The notes beneath the pieces were generated by a model. It was not told where the DNA came from, did not search any database, and saw nothing but the letters and a program-made list of their open reading frames with translations. The translations under genes and the position numbers were made by a program. DNA of 22,812 nt, taken from assembly GCA_001796995.1 (NCBI GenBank), contig MGOB01000059.1:13240-36051 (forward strand). The letters are read 5' to 3'. Below, in pieces: positions 1-6,688 of this stretch. The stretch comes from Chloroflexi bacterium RBG_16_68_14 (GTDB lineage Bacteria > Chloroflexota > Dehalococcoidia > DSTF01 > RBG-16-68-14). Each line of letters begins with the position of its first letter. Position 1 is the first letter of the stretch.

Positions 1-403
1 TTGGGTGGCTGGGACCGAGCTGGAGCACGGCCCGCGCGCCGAGCGCCCACTTCAGGTAGGCCCTGAGGACGGGTGCCCGCTGCTCGATCGGCGTCTCCTC
101 TAGGCGAACGAGGCGGCGCCGCCCGTGGCGGATGACGGCATGGCCGTCCGCAGCTCGGACGTTGCGCACCCAGTCGGAGGCGTCTCCCAGGACGGAGACG
201 AGGTACCGCTCGCCGGCGTGCTGTGCCGTGAGCAGGATGGTGGAGCGCGTCTTGCCGGAGCGCCGGCCTGGGACTTCCAGGCGGACGATGAAGCTGGGCG
301 GTAGGCCAAGTGTGGAGATCACCCAGAATAGCCGCCGGTAGAACTCTTCGGCGACACCGACGAATCGCTGGGCGAGCGTGAGCGTCTTGCGAGAATCGCT
401 CAT
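1..403 (-). CDS. F420-dependent nitroreductase-family oxidoreductase, partial (runs off the left edge)
   Basis: Reading leftward from ATG at 403, the frame stays open to base 2 (134 residues), so the C-terminus lies outside the window. It is a clear paralogue of the next gene upstream: both have the GRRSG motif near residue 50, then GERYLVS, a W(V/L)RNVRAA segment and a VRLEE-P-E-RAP block. This is the pattern of the deazaflavin-dependent nitroreductase (Ddn-like, hi-GC TIGR00026) family. Members bind F420 (sometimes FMN or haem) and reduce quinones, nitro-compounds or biliverdin-type substrates. The substrate cannot be inferred here. The start codon is 18 nt from the stop of the upstream paralogue, so the two are probably cotranscribed. 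The family is sure; the function is open. Confidence 0.75.
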   Translation of the reverse strand, partial: MSDSRKTLTLAQRFVGVAEEFYRRLFWVISTLGLPPSFIVRLEVPGRRSGKTRSTILLTAQHAGERYLVSVLGDASDWVRNVRAADGHAVIRHGRRRLVRLEETPIEQRAPVLRAYLKWALGARAVLQLGPSHP

Positions 404-421
404 CGTAGCTGCTGTCCGCGG

Positions 422-898
422 TTAGGTTTCCCGCTGCGCGATGCGGAAGACCGGGTGCCGGGCCGCGACGCGCTCGAAGTCCTCCAGCGCCGGCTGGGCG
501 GGCACGTCGAAGTGGGGCCGTGCTCCCGAAGCCTGCCGGTAGTAGGCCTGGAGGATGGGCGCGCGCCCCTCGACGGGCACCTCCTCCAGCCGTACCCGGC
601 GACGTCCTCGCCGCCGGATGAACGCCTCGCCGCCGGCCGCGCGCACGTTGCGCAGCCAGTCCACATGGTCGCCCAGCATCGAGACCAGATAGCGCTCACC
701 CTCGTACTCGCCCGCGACGAGGGCGTTCACGCGCGGCTGGCCGCTGCGGCGCCCCTGCGTCTCCAGCGCCACGAGGGACGCGGGCAGGATCCCGAGCGAG
801 AAGAGCCAGGCCCAGGCGCCGTTCAGCAGCTTGCCCCAGCGCGTGGGCCGCCGGCGGCGGTAGAACAGGCGATACGGTAGCGGCAGCCTTTCGTCCAC
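422..898 (-). CDS. F420-dependent nitroreductase-family oxidoreductase
   Basis: A complete 158-residue protein with a GTG start, the usual size for the Ddn-like deazaflavin-dependent family. Visible features are a hydrophobic N-terminal helix (LFSLGILPASLVAL, about residues 32-45), LETQGRRSG (46-54), GERYLVSMLGD, DWLRNVRAAGG and a C-terminal HPVFRI. These proteins are split-barrel flavin/F420 reductases. It is the middle member of a tandem array: an intact paralogue follows (1-403) and a C-terminal stub of a third precedes it (904-993). The presence of the family implies F420 in the cell, which is known in Actinobacteria and several Chloroflexota; that is family knowledge, not shown here. The exact substrate is unknown. 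Confidence 0.8.
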   Translation of the reverse strand: MDERLPLPYRLFYRRRRPTRWGKLLNGAWAWLFSLGILPASLVALETQGRRSGQPRVNALVAGEYEGERYLVSMLGDHVDWLRNVRAAGGEAFIRRRGRRRVRLEEVPVEGRAPILQAYYRQASGARPHFDVPAQPALEDFERVAARHPVFRIAQRET

Positions 899-903
899 TG
901 TGG

Positions 904-993
904 TCAGCCGGACGCGTTTACGATGCGGAAGGCCGGGTGCTTCTGCGCGATGCCCTCGAACGCCGTGACGGGGGCTTGGTGTCCATCTCTCAT
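904..993 (-). pseudogene. C-terminal stub of a third F420-dependent oxidoreductase paralogue
   Basis: An in-frame stretch of 29 codons ends in TGA at 904-906. Its last 18 residues (FEGIAQKHPAFRIVNASG) align with the C-terminus of the neighbouring paralogue (FERVAARHPVFRIAQRET): F-E, A, H-P, F-R-I are shared. The catalytic core is absent. The ATG at 993 overlaps the TGA of the upstream DUF411 gene (ATGA, 990-993), so the fusion point lies at or beside that gene's stop. It is best read as the remains of a third tandem copy, most of which was deleted. A translated 29-residue peptide is possible but would have no known function. Confidence 0.6.
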
Positions 994-1580
994 GGCATCG
1001 TCACGAACTCCTCCACCTTGCCATCTACGACGGAGTAGATGACGAACGGCTCCTCCTTGTCGCCGATCATGCCGGGCGAGCCCGAGGGCATGCCCGGCAG
1101 CGCGATGCCATCGATGGCCGGCCGCTCGTCGAGGAGCCTCCAGATCGCCTCGACTGGAACATGACCTTCCACGAAGTACTCTTCGATGACCGCGGTGTGG
1201 CAGCTACGCATCTCCTCCGGGATGCCGAGGTCGTCCTTCACCGGGGTGAGGTCCTCCATCCACTCCGTCTCTACCTGGAAGCCCAGCTCGTCCAGGTAGG
1301 CGGTATACTCCCGGCAGCAGCCGCAGGTGGGGGTGCTATAGAGGGTGACGGCGGTGCCGGCCAGGGCTTCCCGCGCTTCCGGAGAGAGATCCGGCGTAGC
1401 GGTGAGGGACATGCCCTCCTCTACCGCCGATGTCTCCGCCGGCTCCTGCTGCGCCCCTCCCCCGCAGGCTGCGGCGAGAAGGACAAGGAGCGCCGCGAGA
1501 ATGCCCACGAGAAGAAAGACGCCAAGGCGGCGCCACCTGCTCGAGTCACGGTCGCCCTGTTCAGTGGTTCTCACGCTCAA
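990..1580 (-). CDS. DUF411 family metal-related lipoprotein
   Basis: A 196-residue protein with an N-terminal transmembrane/signal segment (about 19-38) ending in a lipobox LLAAAC with lipid-modified Cys at about 39. A short Thr/Glu-rich linker then leads to a DUF411 domain. That domain shows the hallmark CGCC motif (C86, C88, C89) in TLYSTPTCGCC, the SCHTAVI element around 126, EGHVPVEAI, and ALPGMPSGSPGM. DUF411 proteins are periplasmic or extracytoplasmic and are repeatedly found beside copper and other heavy-metal export genes; metal binding through the Cys cluster is the usual proposal. The location just downstream of the copper island fits. The start is TTG at 1580 with GGGAG upstream; GTG at 1574 is an alternative. 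The domain call is firm; the metal is inferred. Confidence 0.85.
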   Translation of the reverse strand: MSVRTTEQGDRDSSRWRRLGVFLLVGILAALLVLLAAACGGGAQQEPAETSAVEEGMSLTATPDLSPEAREALAGTAVTLYSTPTCGCCREYTAYLDELGFQVETEWMEDLTPVKDDLGIPEEMRSCHTAVIEEYFVEGHVPVEAIWRLLDERPAIDGIALPGMPSGSPGMIGDKEEPFVIYSVVDGKVEEFVTMP

Positions 1581-1599
1581 CCGCCTTCTCCCACTCCAT

Positions 1600-1626
1600 C
1601 ATACTAACGTATGGCTCCCGCGCGGG
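1600..1626. promoter_or_regulatory. Two adjacent palindromes upstream of the DUF411 gene
   Basis: CATAC-TAAC-GTATG (1600-1613) and CCCGCGCGGG (1617-1626) sit 20-46 bases upstream of the TTG start of the DUF411 lipoprotein. On the coding strand the first contains TAGTAT, a possible -10, but there is no convincing -35. They may be an operator for this gene or a short hairpin ending transcription from the methyltransferase side. Only the symmetry is certain. Confidence 0.3.
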
Positions 1627-1652
1627 CTCGGCTAGGGCCAACCGGCCGATCT

Positions 1653-1720
1653 TTACCCAGCAGATGTCCCCTCGGCAACGATGACCTTGACGATGTCAAA
1701 GGACGAAGGAAGCGATTGGC
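1653..1720 (-). pseudogene. C-terminal fragment of a METTL7-like methyltransferase
   Basis: On the minus strand this reads SSFDIVKVIVAEGTSAG and then TAA (1653-1655). The intact methyltransferase at 2814-3476 ends LFLDIVKLIVAEKIAEG and then stop. At DNA level, bases from 1672 (TCGGCAACGATGA) match those from 2826 almost exactly for about 30 bases. Upstream of 1720 the resemblance fades and the frame appears shifted. It lies directly downstream of the O-methyltransferase, so a second copy of the methyltransferase once followed that gene and was nearly all deleted. Confidence 0.6.
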
Positions 1721-1765
1721 CACATCTGTTGAGCTGGAAGAGACCTCATGCTGGTCTCTCGCTGC

Positions 1766-2812
1766 TCAGGCGGGCGGTCCGGATCCGGCCTTCGTCCCCA
1801 ATATCAAGCTCATGCCGGGCGCTTTACGAAGGCCAATGCGACGCGGTTTGGCGAACCCGGCCGAACTGAGCCATCCGATGACCTCCTCGAATCTGTAAGC
1901 CTGTCCCCCCGCGAGGTTGAAAAGGTTCAGACTCATGAGCGCGGCGACAGCTCGGGCAGTTCCGCCGAACACCTGGCCGGCTAACTGGTCCAGGATGACG
2001 ACCAGACCGCCCGGGCTGAGGGCGCTGGCTACCTTTCCCAGGAGCTCCATGTTCTTGTCGGGGAGGTTGGCATGGATGATATTGAACAGCAAGGCCACGT
2101 CGTAGCCGTTGCCGAGGTCGTCCATCCAGAAATCGCCCGCCCGCACCGAGACGCAGTGGCCCATGTCTTCGGCGGCAACGCTTTCCCGCGCCACTTCCAT
2201 GGCTTCCGGCAAGTCGAACACCGTGGCCGATAACTGCGGGTAGCGACGGCAGAACTTGATGCTATAGAGGCCGTGACCGCCGCCCACATCCAGCAGGCGG
2301 CGGGCCGTCGCGGGCAACCTCACCTTGGCTACAATCTCATCAGCCGTCATGCGGGCCAGGGCCACCATCCCTGCCTGGAACTCCCGCCAGCCGTCTGGGA
2401 TCTGCTCGAGCCATTCGCGGGCGTCGGTGGTCGGCCCCCCTCGGCGTACGCATTCGTCCAGATCGTGAAGACGTTCGACCATCAGTCCGAACCAACCGAT
2501 GCCGTCACCCAGGAGAGGCAACCATTTGGCGGACGTCGTCGAGGAGGCGTAGCGGCCATCCTTCTTCTTGTGGACGTAGCCCAGGGCCTCCAGAGCCTCC
2601 AGCAGAAGGGTGGTGCCGCGCTCGTCCGCCTCGATCCGGGATGCGGTCTGAACAGCCGTCAGCGCACCGCCATCCAAGGCCTCGAAAACACCAAGCCTGT
2701 GAGCGGCAACAAGCGCCTGGAAAGATTCCGCTCCCAGGAAGTCCAGCATAAGGGCAGGGGCCAGATTCAGCCTGAACACTGCCCGCTCGATCAGATTCGG
2801 TGTTATCGGCAT
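1766..2812 (-). CDS. Family-2 O-methyltransferase (acetylserotonin/hydroxyneurosporene OMT-like)
   Basis: A protein of 348 residues, starting at the ATG one base after the TGA of the upstream methyltransferase and preceded by GGAAGGG. Translation is probably coupled. An N-terminal winged-helix dimerisation domain (about 20-95) is followed by a Rossmann SAM domain: RLLDVGGGHGLYS (172-184) is motif I, TVFDLPEAM around 197-205 is the motif II region, and GDFWMDD at about 226-232 follows. NIIHAN carries a His (about 247) at the position of the catalytic base in plant and bacterial small-molecule OMTs. Known members methylate hydroxyl groups of phenolics, polyketides or carotenoids. It is the last intact gene of the copper-operon train. 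A small-molecule substrate is likely, but none can be named. Confidence 0.85.
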   Translation of the reverse strand: MPITPNLIERAVFRLNLAPALMLDFLGAESFQALVAAHRLGVFEALDGGALTAVQTASRIEADERGTTLLLEALEALGYVHKKKDGRYASSTTSAKWLPLLGDGIGWFGLMVERLHDLDECVRRGGPTTDAREWLEQIPDGWREFQAGMVALARMTADEIVAKVRLPATARRLLDVGGGHGLYSIKFCRRYPQLSATVFDLPEAMEVARESVAAEDMGHCVSVRAGDFWMDDLGNGYDVALLFNIIHANLPDKNMELLGKVASALSPGGLVVILDQLAGQVFGGTARAVAALMSLNLFNLAGGQAYRFEEVIGWLSSAGFAKPRRIGLRKAPGMSLILGTKAGSGPPA

Positions 2813-2813
2813 T

Positions 2814-3476
2814 TCACCCTTCCGCAATCTTCTCGGCAACGATGAGCTTAACGATGTCGAGGAAGAGGTCGTCGACCTCCAGCAGCCGGAAGCCGGCCCG
2901 CTCCACGTTGCTCACGGTGTTGCGGTTGATATTCACCCCGTTGAGCCACAGCGAGACCGGGTTGAGCCAGTCCATGCAGCGCCCCAGCACGGGCAGTCCG
3001 CTGCGCACGTGCTCCAGCAGGAGGAGCCGGCCGCCCGGCCGCAGCACCCGTCGCACCTCCTCCAGGCCCAGGACCGGGTCGGGCACGGAGCAGAAGACGC
3101 AGGTGGCGACGGCCACATCGAAGGAGCCACCGGCGCAAGCGATGGCCTGGGCGTCCATCAACGCGAGCTCCACAGGGATCTGGCGCTGCCGCGCGCGACG
3201 GACGCCGCGGGCCAGCATCTTGGGGCTGAAGTCTATCGCGGTGACGGAAACGTCCGGCGGGTACCAGCGCAGGTTCTTGCCCGTACCGACGCCCACCTCC
3301 AGCACGCGGCTGCCCGGCGGCACCAGCCCCCAGAGGCGACGCCGCCAGCGGGAGAACATGAGCTCCATCAGCGCCTCGCGCAGGTCGTAGGTGGAGGCCT
3401 GGCGGTTGTAGCGGCGCTGGATGGTGGCGGTGCGGGTGCTATCGACCCCGGGCGGCGCCTCTTTGCTCGCTATCAT
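2814..3476 (-). CDS. Class I SAM methyltransferase, METTL7/UbiE-like (copy 1)
   Basis: A 220-residue protein with a strong GGAGG-type ribosome site. SAM motif I is VLEVGVGTGKNL (58-69) and the acidic loop is AIDFSP (80-85). The later motifs CSVPDP (129-134), EVRRVLRPGG, LLEHVRS and NPV...INR.T...AGF match the METTL7 (thiol/phospholipid methyltransferase-like) branch rather than true UbiE. A close paralogue lies at 5512-6180; both share RRYNRQA near the N-terminus. The two copies bracket the FtsX/ABC-YHS exporter pair. METTL7 proteins in animals S-methylate alkyl thiols, so a thiol substrate in a copper-stress setting is an attractive inference, not a demonstration. The stop precedes the O-methyltransferase start by a single base. 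Confidence 0.85.
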   Translation of the reverse strand: MIASKEAPPGVDSTRTATIQRRYNRQASTYDLREALMELMFSRWRRRLWGLVPPGSRVLEVGVGTGKNLRWYPPDVSVTAIDFSPKMLARGVRRARQRQIPVELALMDAQAIACAGGSFDVAVATCVFCSVPDPVLGLEEVRRVLRPGGRLLLLEHVRSGLPVLGRCMDWLNPVSLWLNGVNINRNTVSNVERAGFRLLEVDDLFLDIVKLIVAEKIAEG

Positions 3477-3514
3477 CTCGGCTCACCCCCTCCATTCGAT
3501 GGTGAACGAGTTCT

Positions 3515-4393
3515 CTAATCGCGGACGCCCGGCGGCGAGGCCATCCCTCTGCGCTGGGCGGCGTCAAAGGACTCCGGGTCCTCCAGAAACTCCCAGCTAC
3601 AGCCCCGAGAGCAGAAGTAGTACGTCTTGTCGCGGTAGCGAGACGAGGCGCGGCTGCGCTCTACCTCCACCTTCATGCCGCACACCGGGTCGGTGGCCAG
3701 GTGGCCCATATCGCTGAGGCGACCGTCCTCCATCCAGAGCACCCGGTCGGCCACCTCACGGATGCGCTGGTCATGGCTGACGGCGATCACGGCGCGGTCA
3801 CCACGCTTGGCGACGTCGTGCAGCAGGCGCATCACGTCGCGCCCGTGCTGCGAATCGAGGTTGGCGGTCGGCTCATCGGCCAGGAGGAGCCGTGGCTCGT
3901 TCGCCAGCGCCCGCGCGATCGAGACGCGCTGCTTCTCCCCGCCCGACAGGTCGCGGCTGCGGAAGGAGAGCCGGCGACCCAGCCCGCGGTCGACGAGCAG
4001 CGTGCGCGCCCGCTCGCGCGCTTCACGGCCGGTGACGCCCGCCATGTTGAGCGGCAACTCCACGTTCTCCTGCACGCTCAGCGTCTCCCAGAGGTTGAAC
4101 GACTGGAAGATGAACCCCACGCTGCGTCTCCGGATGGGGGCGAGCCGCGCGTCGCTCAGCCTGGTGATATCGATGCCCTCGATCTCCACCGAGCCCGCCG
4201 TCGGGCGGAGCAGGCCCCCGATCATGGTGAGGAGCGTCGTCTTGCCGGAGCCGGACGGCCCCATAACCAGGAGTAGCTCGCCGCAGCAGACGGTGAGGTC
4301 GACGTTGTCGACGGCGCGCACCGCGCTCTCGCCGTGGCCGAACACCTTGGTGAGGCCAGACGCGCGCAGGATCTCCGGTCCGCCGCCGTCCAT
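3515..4393 (-). CDS. ABC transporter ATPase (LolD/MacB type) with C-terminal YHS metal-binding domain
   Basis: The 292-residue protein begins at ATG 4393, two bases after the permease stop. The ATPase part is complete: Walker A GPSGSGKTTL, Q-loop FIFQSFN, signature LSGGEKQRVSIARAL, Walker B LLLADEP, D-loop NLDS and switch His in AVSHD. After the usual LolD-like end (VLWMEDGRLSDMG) it continues into a YHS domain of about 45 residues. This has DPVCGMKVEV, then YYFCSRGC and FLEDPESF, the Cys pattern seen in YHS domains of copper and mercury proteins. A normal family member stops at about 230 residues, so this is a genuine fusion. It pairs with the FtsX-type permease just upstream as a MacB-like exporter that may sense or receive metal at its cytoplasmic ATPase. 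Confidence 0.9.
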   Translation of the reverse strand: MDGGGPEILRASGLTKVFGHGESAVRAVDNVDLTVCCGELLLVMGPSGSGKTTLLTMIGGLLRPTAGSVEIEGIDITRLSDARLAPIRRRSVGFIFQSFNLWETLSVQENVELPLNMAGVTGREARERARTLLVDRGLGRRLSFRSRDLSGGEKQRVSIARALANEPRLLLADEPTANLDSQHGRDVMRLLHDVAKRGDRAVIAVSHDQRIREVADRVLWMEDGRLSDMGHLATDPVCGMKVEVERSRASSRYRDKTYYFCSRGCSWEFLEDPESFDAAQRRGMASPPGVRD

Positions 4394-4395
4394 CG

Positions 4396-5499
4396 CTACG
4401 CCCTGAAGACCACCGCCGGGTCGATGCTGTTGATGCGCCGCACTGGCACGAAGGACGCCAGCACCGCCATCAGCGCCGACGCGATGAGGACGCCTACGAT
4501 GTCCCGCGCCTGGAAGTCCGTGACGAACTCCGGTACCGCCTCTGCCGCGAGCTGCGCCACGCCCCACGCGGCGCCCAGGCCGATGACGAAGCCCGCCGCC
4601 GTCAGCATGGCGCTCTGCGAGAGGACGATCCGGTAGAGGAAGCCCGGCGAGCCGCCCACGGCCTTCATCACGCCGAACTCGCGCGTCCGCTCGATCGTCG
4701 CCGTGTAGATCGTCAGCCCGACCACGGCCGCGCCCACGACGAAGCCGATGCCGAGGAGGATGGTGATGACCGGGAGGAAGCTCTCATCGATCTCCTTGCG
4801 TATCGAGGCGGCAAACTCCTCCTTGGTGAAGACCTGAAGGCTCGGGTCGTCCCTCACCAGCGCTGCTCCAACGGCCCGTCCGTCGGCGCCCTCCTCTAGG
4901 ACCACCATCCCGTAGTTGACCACGTCGCCCACGCCGAAGATGCGCTGAGCGTCCTGAAAGTCGACGAACACAAACTGCGCCAGCACCTCGGTCCCGCTCG
5001 CCACCACGCGCTCGACGGTGAGGGACTGGGCGCCGAAGCTCAGGCTGTCTCCTGCGCCAAGGCCCGTCTTGCGGCTCAGGATCTTATCCAGGATCGCCTT
5101 CCCCGGCGGCGGGAGATACCGCTCTCTCAGGTCTCCCGACATGGCGAGGTCTTCGGGCACGTCCAGCGCCATCAGCCGGGCGGACGCCTCGGTGTCGCCA
5201 GCAGCGAAGGTCATCTGGCGCGACAGGACGGGCACCACGGCCGCTACCCCCGGGACCGAAGCCATCGCCTCCAGCTTTGACCGCTCGACGAGGGAGACCG
5301 AATGGAAGGGGTCGCTGGTACCCCGCTGGACGACCCAGAGCTGGCCGGGCAGTTGCTCGAAGGTGCCGCCGGTCTGGCTCCAGCCTCGATACAGGGCGAG
5401 GACGATGAGGATGAGCAGGACGGCAAAAGCGACGCCGGCCACGGAGATGGCGAACCGCCCCTTCTCGGACAGCAAATTGCGGCGAGCGATCGGTACCAT
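4396..5499 (-). CDS. FtsX/MacB-type ABC transporter permease
   Basis: The 367-residue protein has the MacB/FtsX layout: an N-terminal transmembrane helix (about 16-36), a large extracytoplasmic MacB_PCD-like domain (about 40-240), and three C-terminal helices forming the FtsX domain (about 245-360). The signature TIERTREFGVMKAVGG follows the second helix. The C-terminus SIDPAVVFRA is typical of the family. It is followed at two bases by the ABC-YHS ATPase and preceded at 12 nt by a METTL7-like methyltransferase. Relatives export lipoproteins, macrolides, peptides or siderophores, or act as mechanotransmitters. Which applies here is unknown; the copper context suggests efflux of a metal-related molecule or envelope maintenance. 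Confidence 0.9.
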   Translation of the reverse strand: MVPIARRNLLSEKGRFAISVAGVAFAVLLILIVLALYRGWSQTGGTFEQLPGQLWVVQRGTSDPFHSVSLVERSKLEAMASVPGVAAVVPVLSRQMTFAAGDTEASARLMALDVPEDLAMSGDLRERYLPPPGKAILDKILSRKTGLGAGDSLSFGAQSLTVERVVASGTEVLAQFVFVDFQDAQRIFGVGDVVNYGMVVLEEGADGRAVGAALVRDDPSLQVFTKEEFAASIRKEIDESFLPVITILLGIGFVVGAAVVGLTIYTATIERTREFGVMKAVGGSPGFLYRIVLSQSAMLTAAGFVIGLGAAWGVAQLAAEAVPEFVTDFQARDIVGVLIASALMAVLASFVPVRRINSIDPAVVFRA

Positions 5500-5511
5500 G
5501 GCCGGTGCTCG

Positions 5512-6180
5512 TTACCCGGCTCCCCGCCCAGCGGCCGGCGCGCCGTCGATCAGCTTGAAGATATCCAGCAGGAGGTTGTCCGCCCGCCGGACGGCCAGGC
5601 CGGCCTCTGCCACGTTTCCGACGGTGTCGCGGTTGATGTTGTAGCCCTGCAGGCGGACGGAAATCGGGTTCAGCCAGTCCATCAGGCGGCCCAGCACGGG
5701 CAGCCGGCTGCGGACGTGCTCGAGGAGCAGGATGCGGCCGTCGGGGCGGAGCACGCGGCGCACTTCCTGCAGACCAAGCACGGGGTCGGGCACGGAGCAG
5801 AACACGAACGTGGCAACGACGACGTCAAACGACGCGTCGGCCAGGGCGAGCGCCTGCGCGTCCATCATCGCGAGCTGGACATGAACGCGCCCTTTGCGCG
5901 CCCGGCGGATGGCGCGGCTGAGCATCCTCGGGCTGAAGTCCACGGCGACGACGGAGACGCTGGGCGGGTAGCAGCGCATGTTCTTGCCCGTTCCGACTCC
6001 TATCTCCAGCACACGGCTGCCCGCCGGGATATTGCCCCACAGGCGTCGCCGCCAGCGACCGAAGAGCGGCTCTACCGCCGCCTCACTCAGATCGAAGAGA
6101 GCGGCCTGCCGGTTGTAGCGCCGCTGGGCGGTGGCTGTGGCCCGCGCCTCGGCGGGCGGGGGCGTTCGTGTTGCGGTCAT
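5512..6180 (-). CDS. Class I SAM methyltransferase, METTL7/UbiE-like (copy 2)
   Basis: The protein has 222 residues. ATG at 6180 is chosen because GGAGG lies 8 nt upstream and the protein then aligns with its paralogue at 2814-3476; the longer upstream open frame would overlap the SHOCT gene. Motif I is VLEIGVGTGKNM, the acidic loop AVDFSP, then CSVPDP, EVRRVLRPDG, LLEHVRS, NPI and NINRDTVGNVAEAG. It differs from copy 1 by losing one Cys in the VAT(C/F)VFC strand and having a different C-terminal tail (DIFKLIDG). Its position between the small membrane proteins and the permease indicates it belongs to the same transcript as copA. The substrate is unknown; thiol or lipid are the likeliest classes by family. 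Confidence 0.85.
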   Translation of the reverse strand: MTATRTPPPAEARATATAQRRYNRQAALFDLSEAAVEPLFGRWRRRLWGNIPAGSRVLEIGVGTGKNMRCYPPSVSVVAVDFSPRMLSRAIRRARKGRVHVQLAMMDAQALALADASFDVVVATFVFCSVPDPVLGLQEVRRVLRPDGRILLLEHVRSRLPVLGRLMDWLNPISVRLQGYNINRDTVGNVAEAGLAVRRADNLLLDIFKLIDGAPAAGRGAG

Positions 6181-6184
6181 CACG

Positions 6185-6445
6185 TTATCCTCCGAGATCG
6201 CGCCGGAGCTGCTCGAACTCCTCGCGCGTGATCTCGCCGCGGGCGTAGCGGTGCCGGGCGATCTCCAGCGGGGATTCCTCGTCGGGGTCGGCAGTCCCGT
6301 GAGATCCGCTGTGGTCACCCATCCCCATCATCATCATGCGCATCATGAGCCACATCATGAGCCCCATGCCGATCATCATGACCAGCATCATGGGGATGCC
6401 GACAAGGAAGACCCACCAGGATACACCATCGTGCACACCCCACAT
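6185..6445 (-). CDS. Met/His-rich small membrane protein with SHOCT domain
   Basis: An 86-residue protein with an ideal AAAGGAGG ribosome site. A hydrophobic segment (about 8-40) is unusually rich in methionine, with Met runs MMLVMM, LMMWLMM and RMMMMGMG, then a His/Ser patch GDHSGSHG. The C-terminal 30 residues form a SHOCT domain (SPLEIARHRYARGEITREEFEQLRRDL), a short helical oligomerisation motif. SHOCT membrane proteins are common near copper genes. Met and His are Cu(I)/Cu(II) ligands, so a copper-handling or copper-sensing role at the membrane is plausible but inferred. It lies between copA and a methyltransferase with short gaps on both sides. Confidence 0.8.
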   Translation of the reverse strand: MWGVHDGVSWWVFLVGIPMMLVMMIGMGLMMWLMMRMMMMGMGDHSGSHGTADPDEESPLEIARHRYARGEITREEFEQLRRDLGG

Positions 6446-6463
6446 CGTTGCGCCTCCTTTCGC

Positions 6464-6676
6464 CTAGCCGCCCAGCCTGCGTTTCATCCAGGGCGTGACG
6501 GTAGGCATCAAGATGATCATCGAGAGGAGAAAGACCCAGCTGGCGCCGCCCAGCCGGGCCACCCAGCCGTAGTCGCCGGCGAAGACCGTGACGGCAAGGA
6601 AGGCACCGGCTGCCAGCAGCGAGACGCCGGTGTAGATGATGGCGCTGACCAGGGTGGCTCGCGGTGTACCTGTCAT
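6464..6676 (-). CDS. Small two-helix membrane protein, unknown function
   Basis: The protein has 70 residues. ATG 6676 is preferred over GTG 6685 because AGGAGG lies 8 nt before the ATG and overlaps the copA stop codon (TAGGAGG). Two predicted transmembrane helices (about 9-30 and 41-60) are separated by a short loop, and a basic tail MKRRLGG follows. I do not recognise the family. The tight spacing to copA and to the SHOCT gene (18 nt) indicates cotranscription, and possibly an accessory subunit or membrane stabiliser for copper export. Confidence 0.65.
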   Translation of the reverse strand: MTGTPRATLVSAIIYTGVSLLAAGAFLAVTVFAGDYGWVARLGGASWVFLLSMIILMPTVTPWMKRRLGG

Positions 6677-6688
6677 GGCGCTCACCTC

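Noticed and set aside
2814..3476. True ubiquinone/menaquinone methyltransferase (UbiE/MenG)
   Set aside because: The later motifs (CSVPDP, LEHVRS, INR.T) fit the METTL7-like branch. The gene is duplicated in a copper operon and no quinone genes are close.
3515..4567. Longer start for the ABC-YHS protein at 4567
   Set aside because: The extra 58 residues overlap the permease coding region in another frame and have no family similarity. ATG 4393 directly follows the permease stop.
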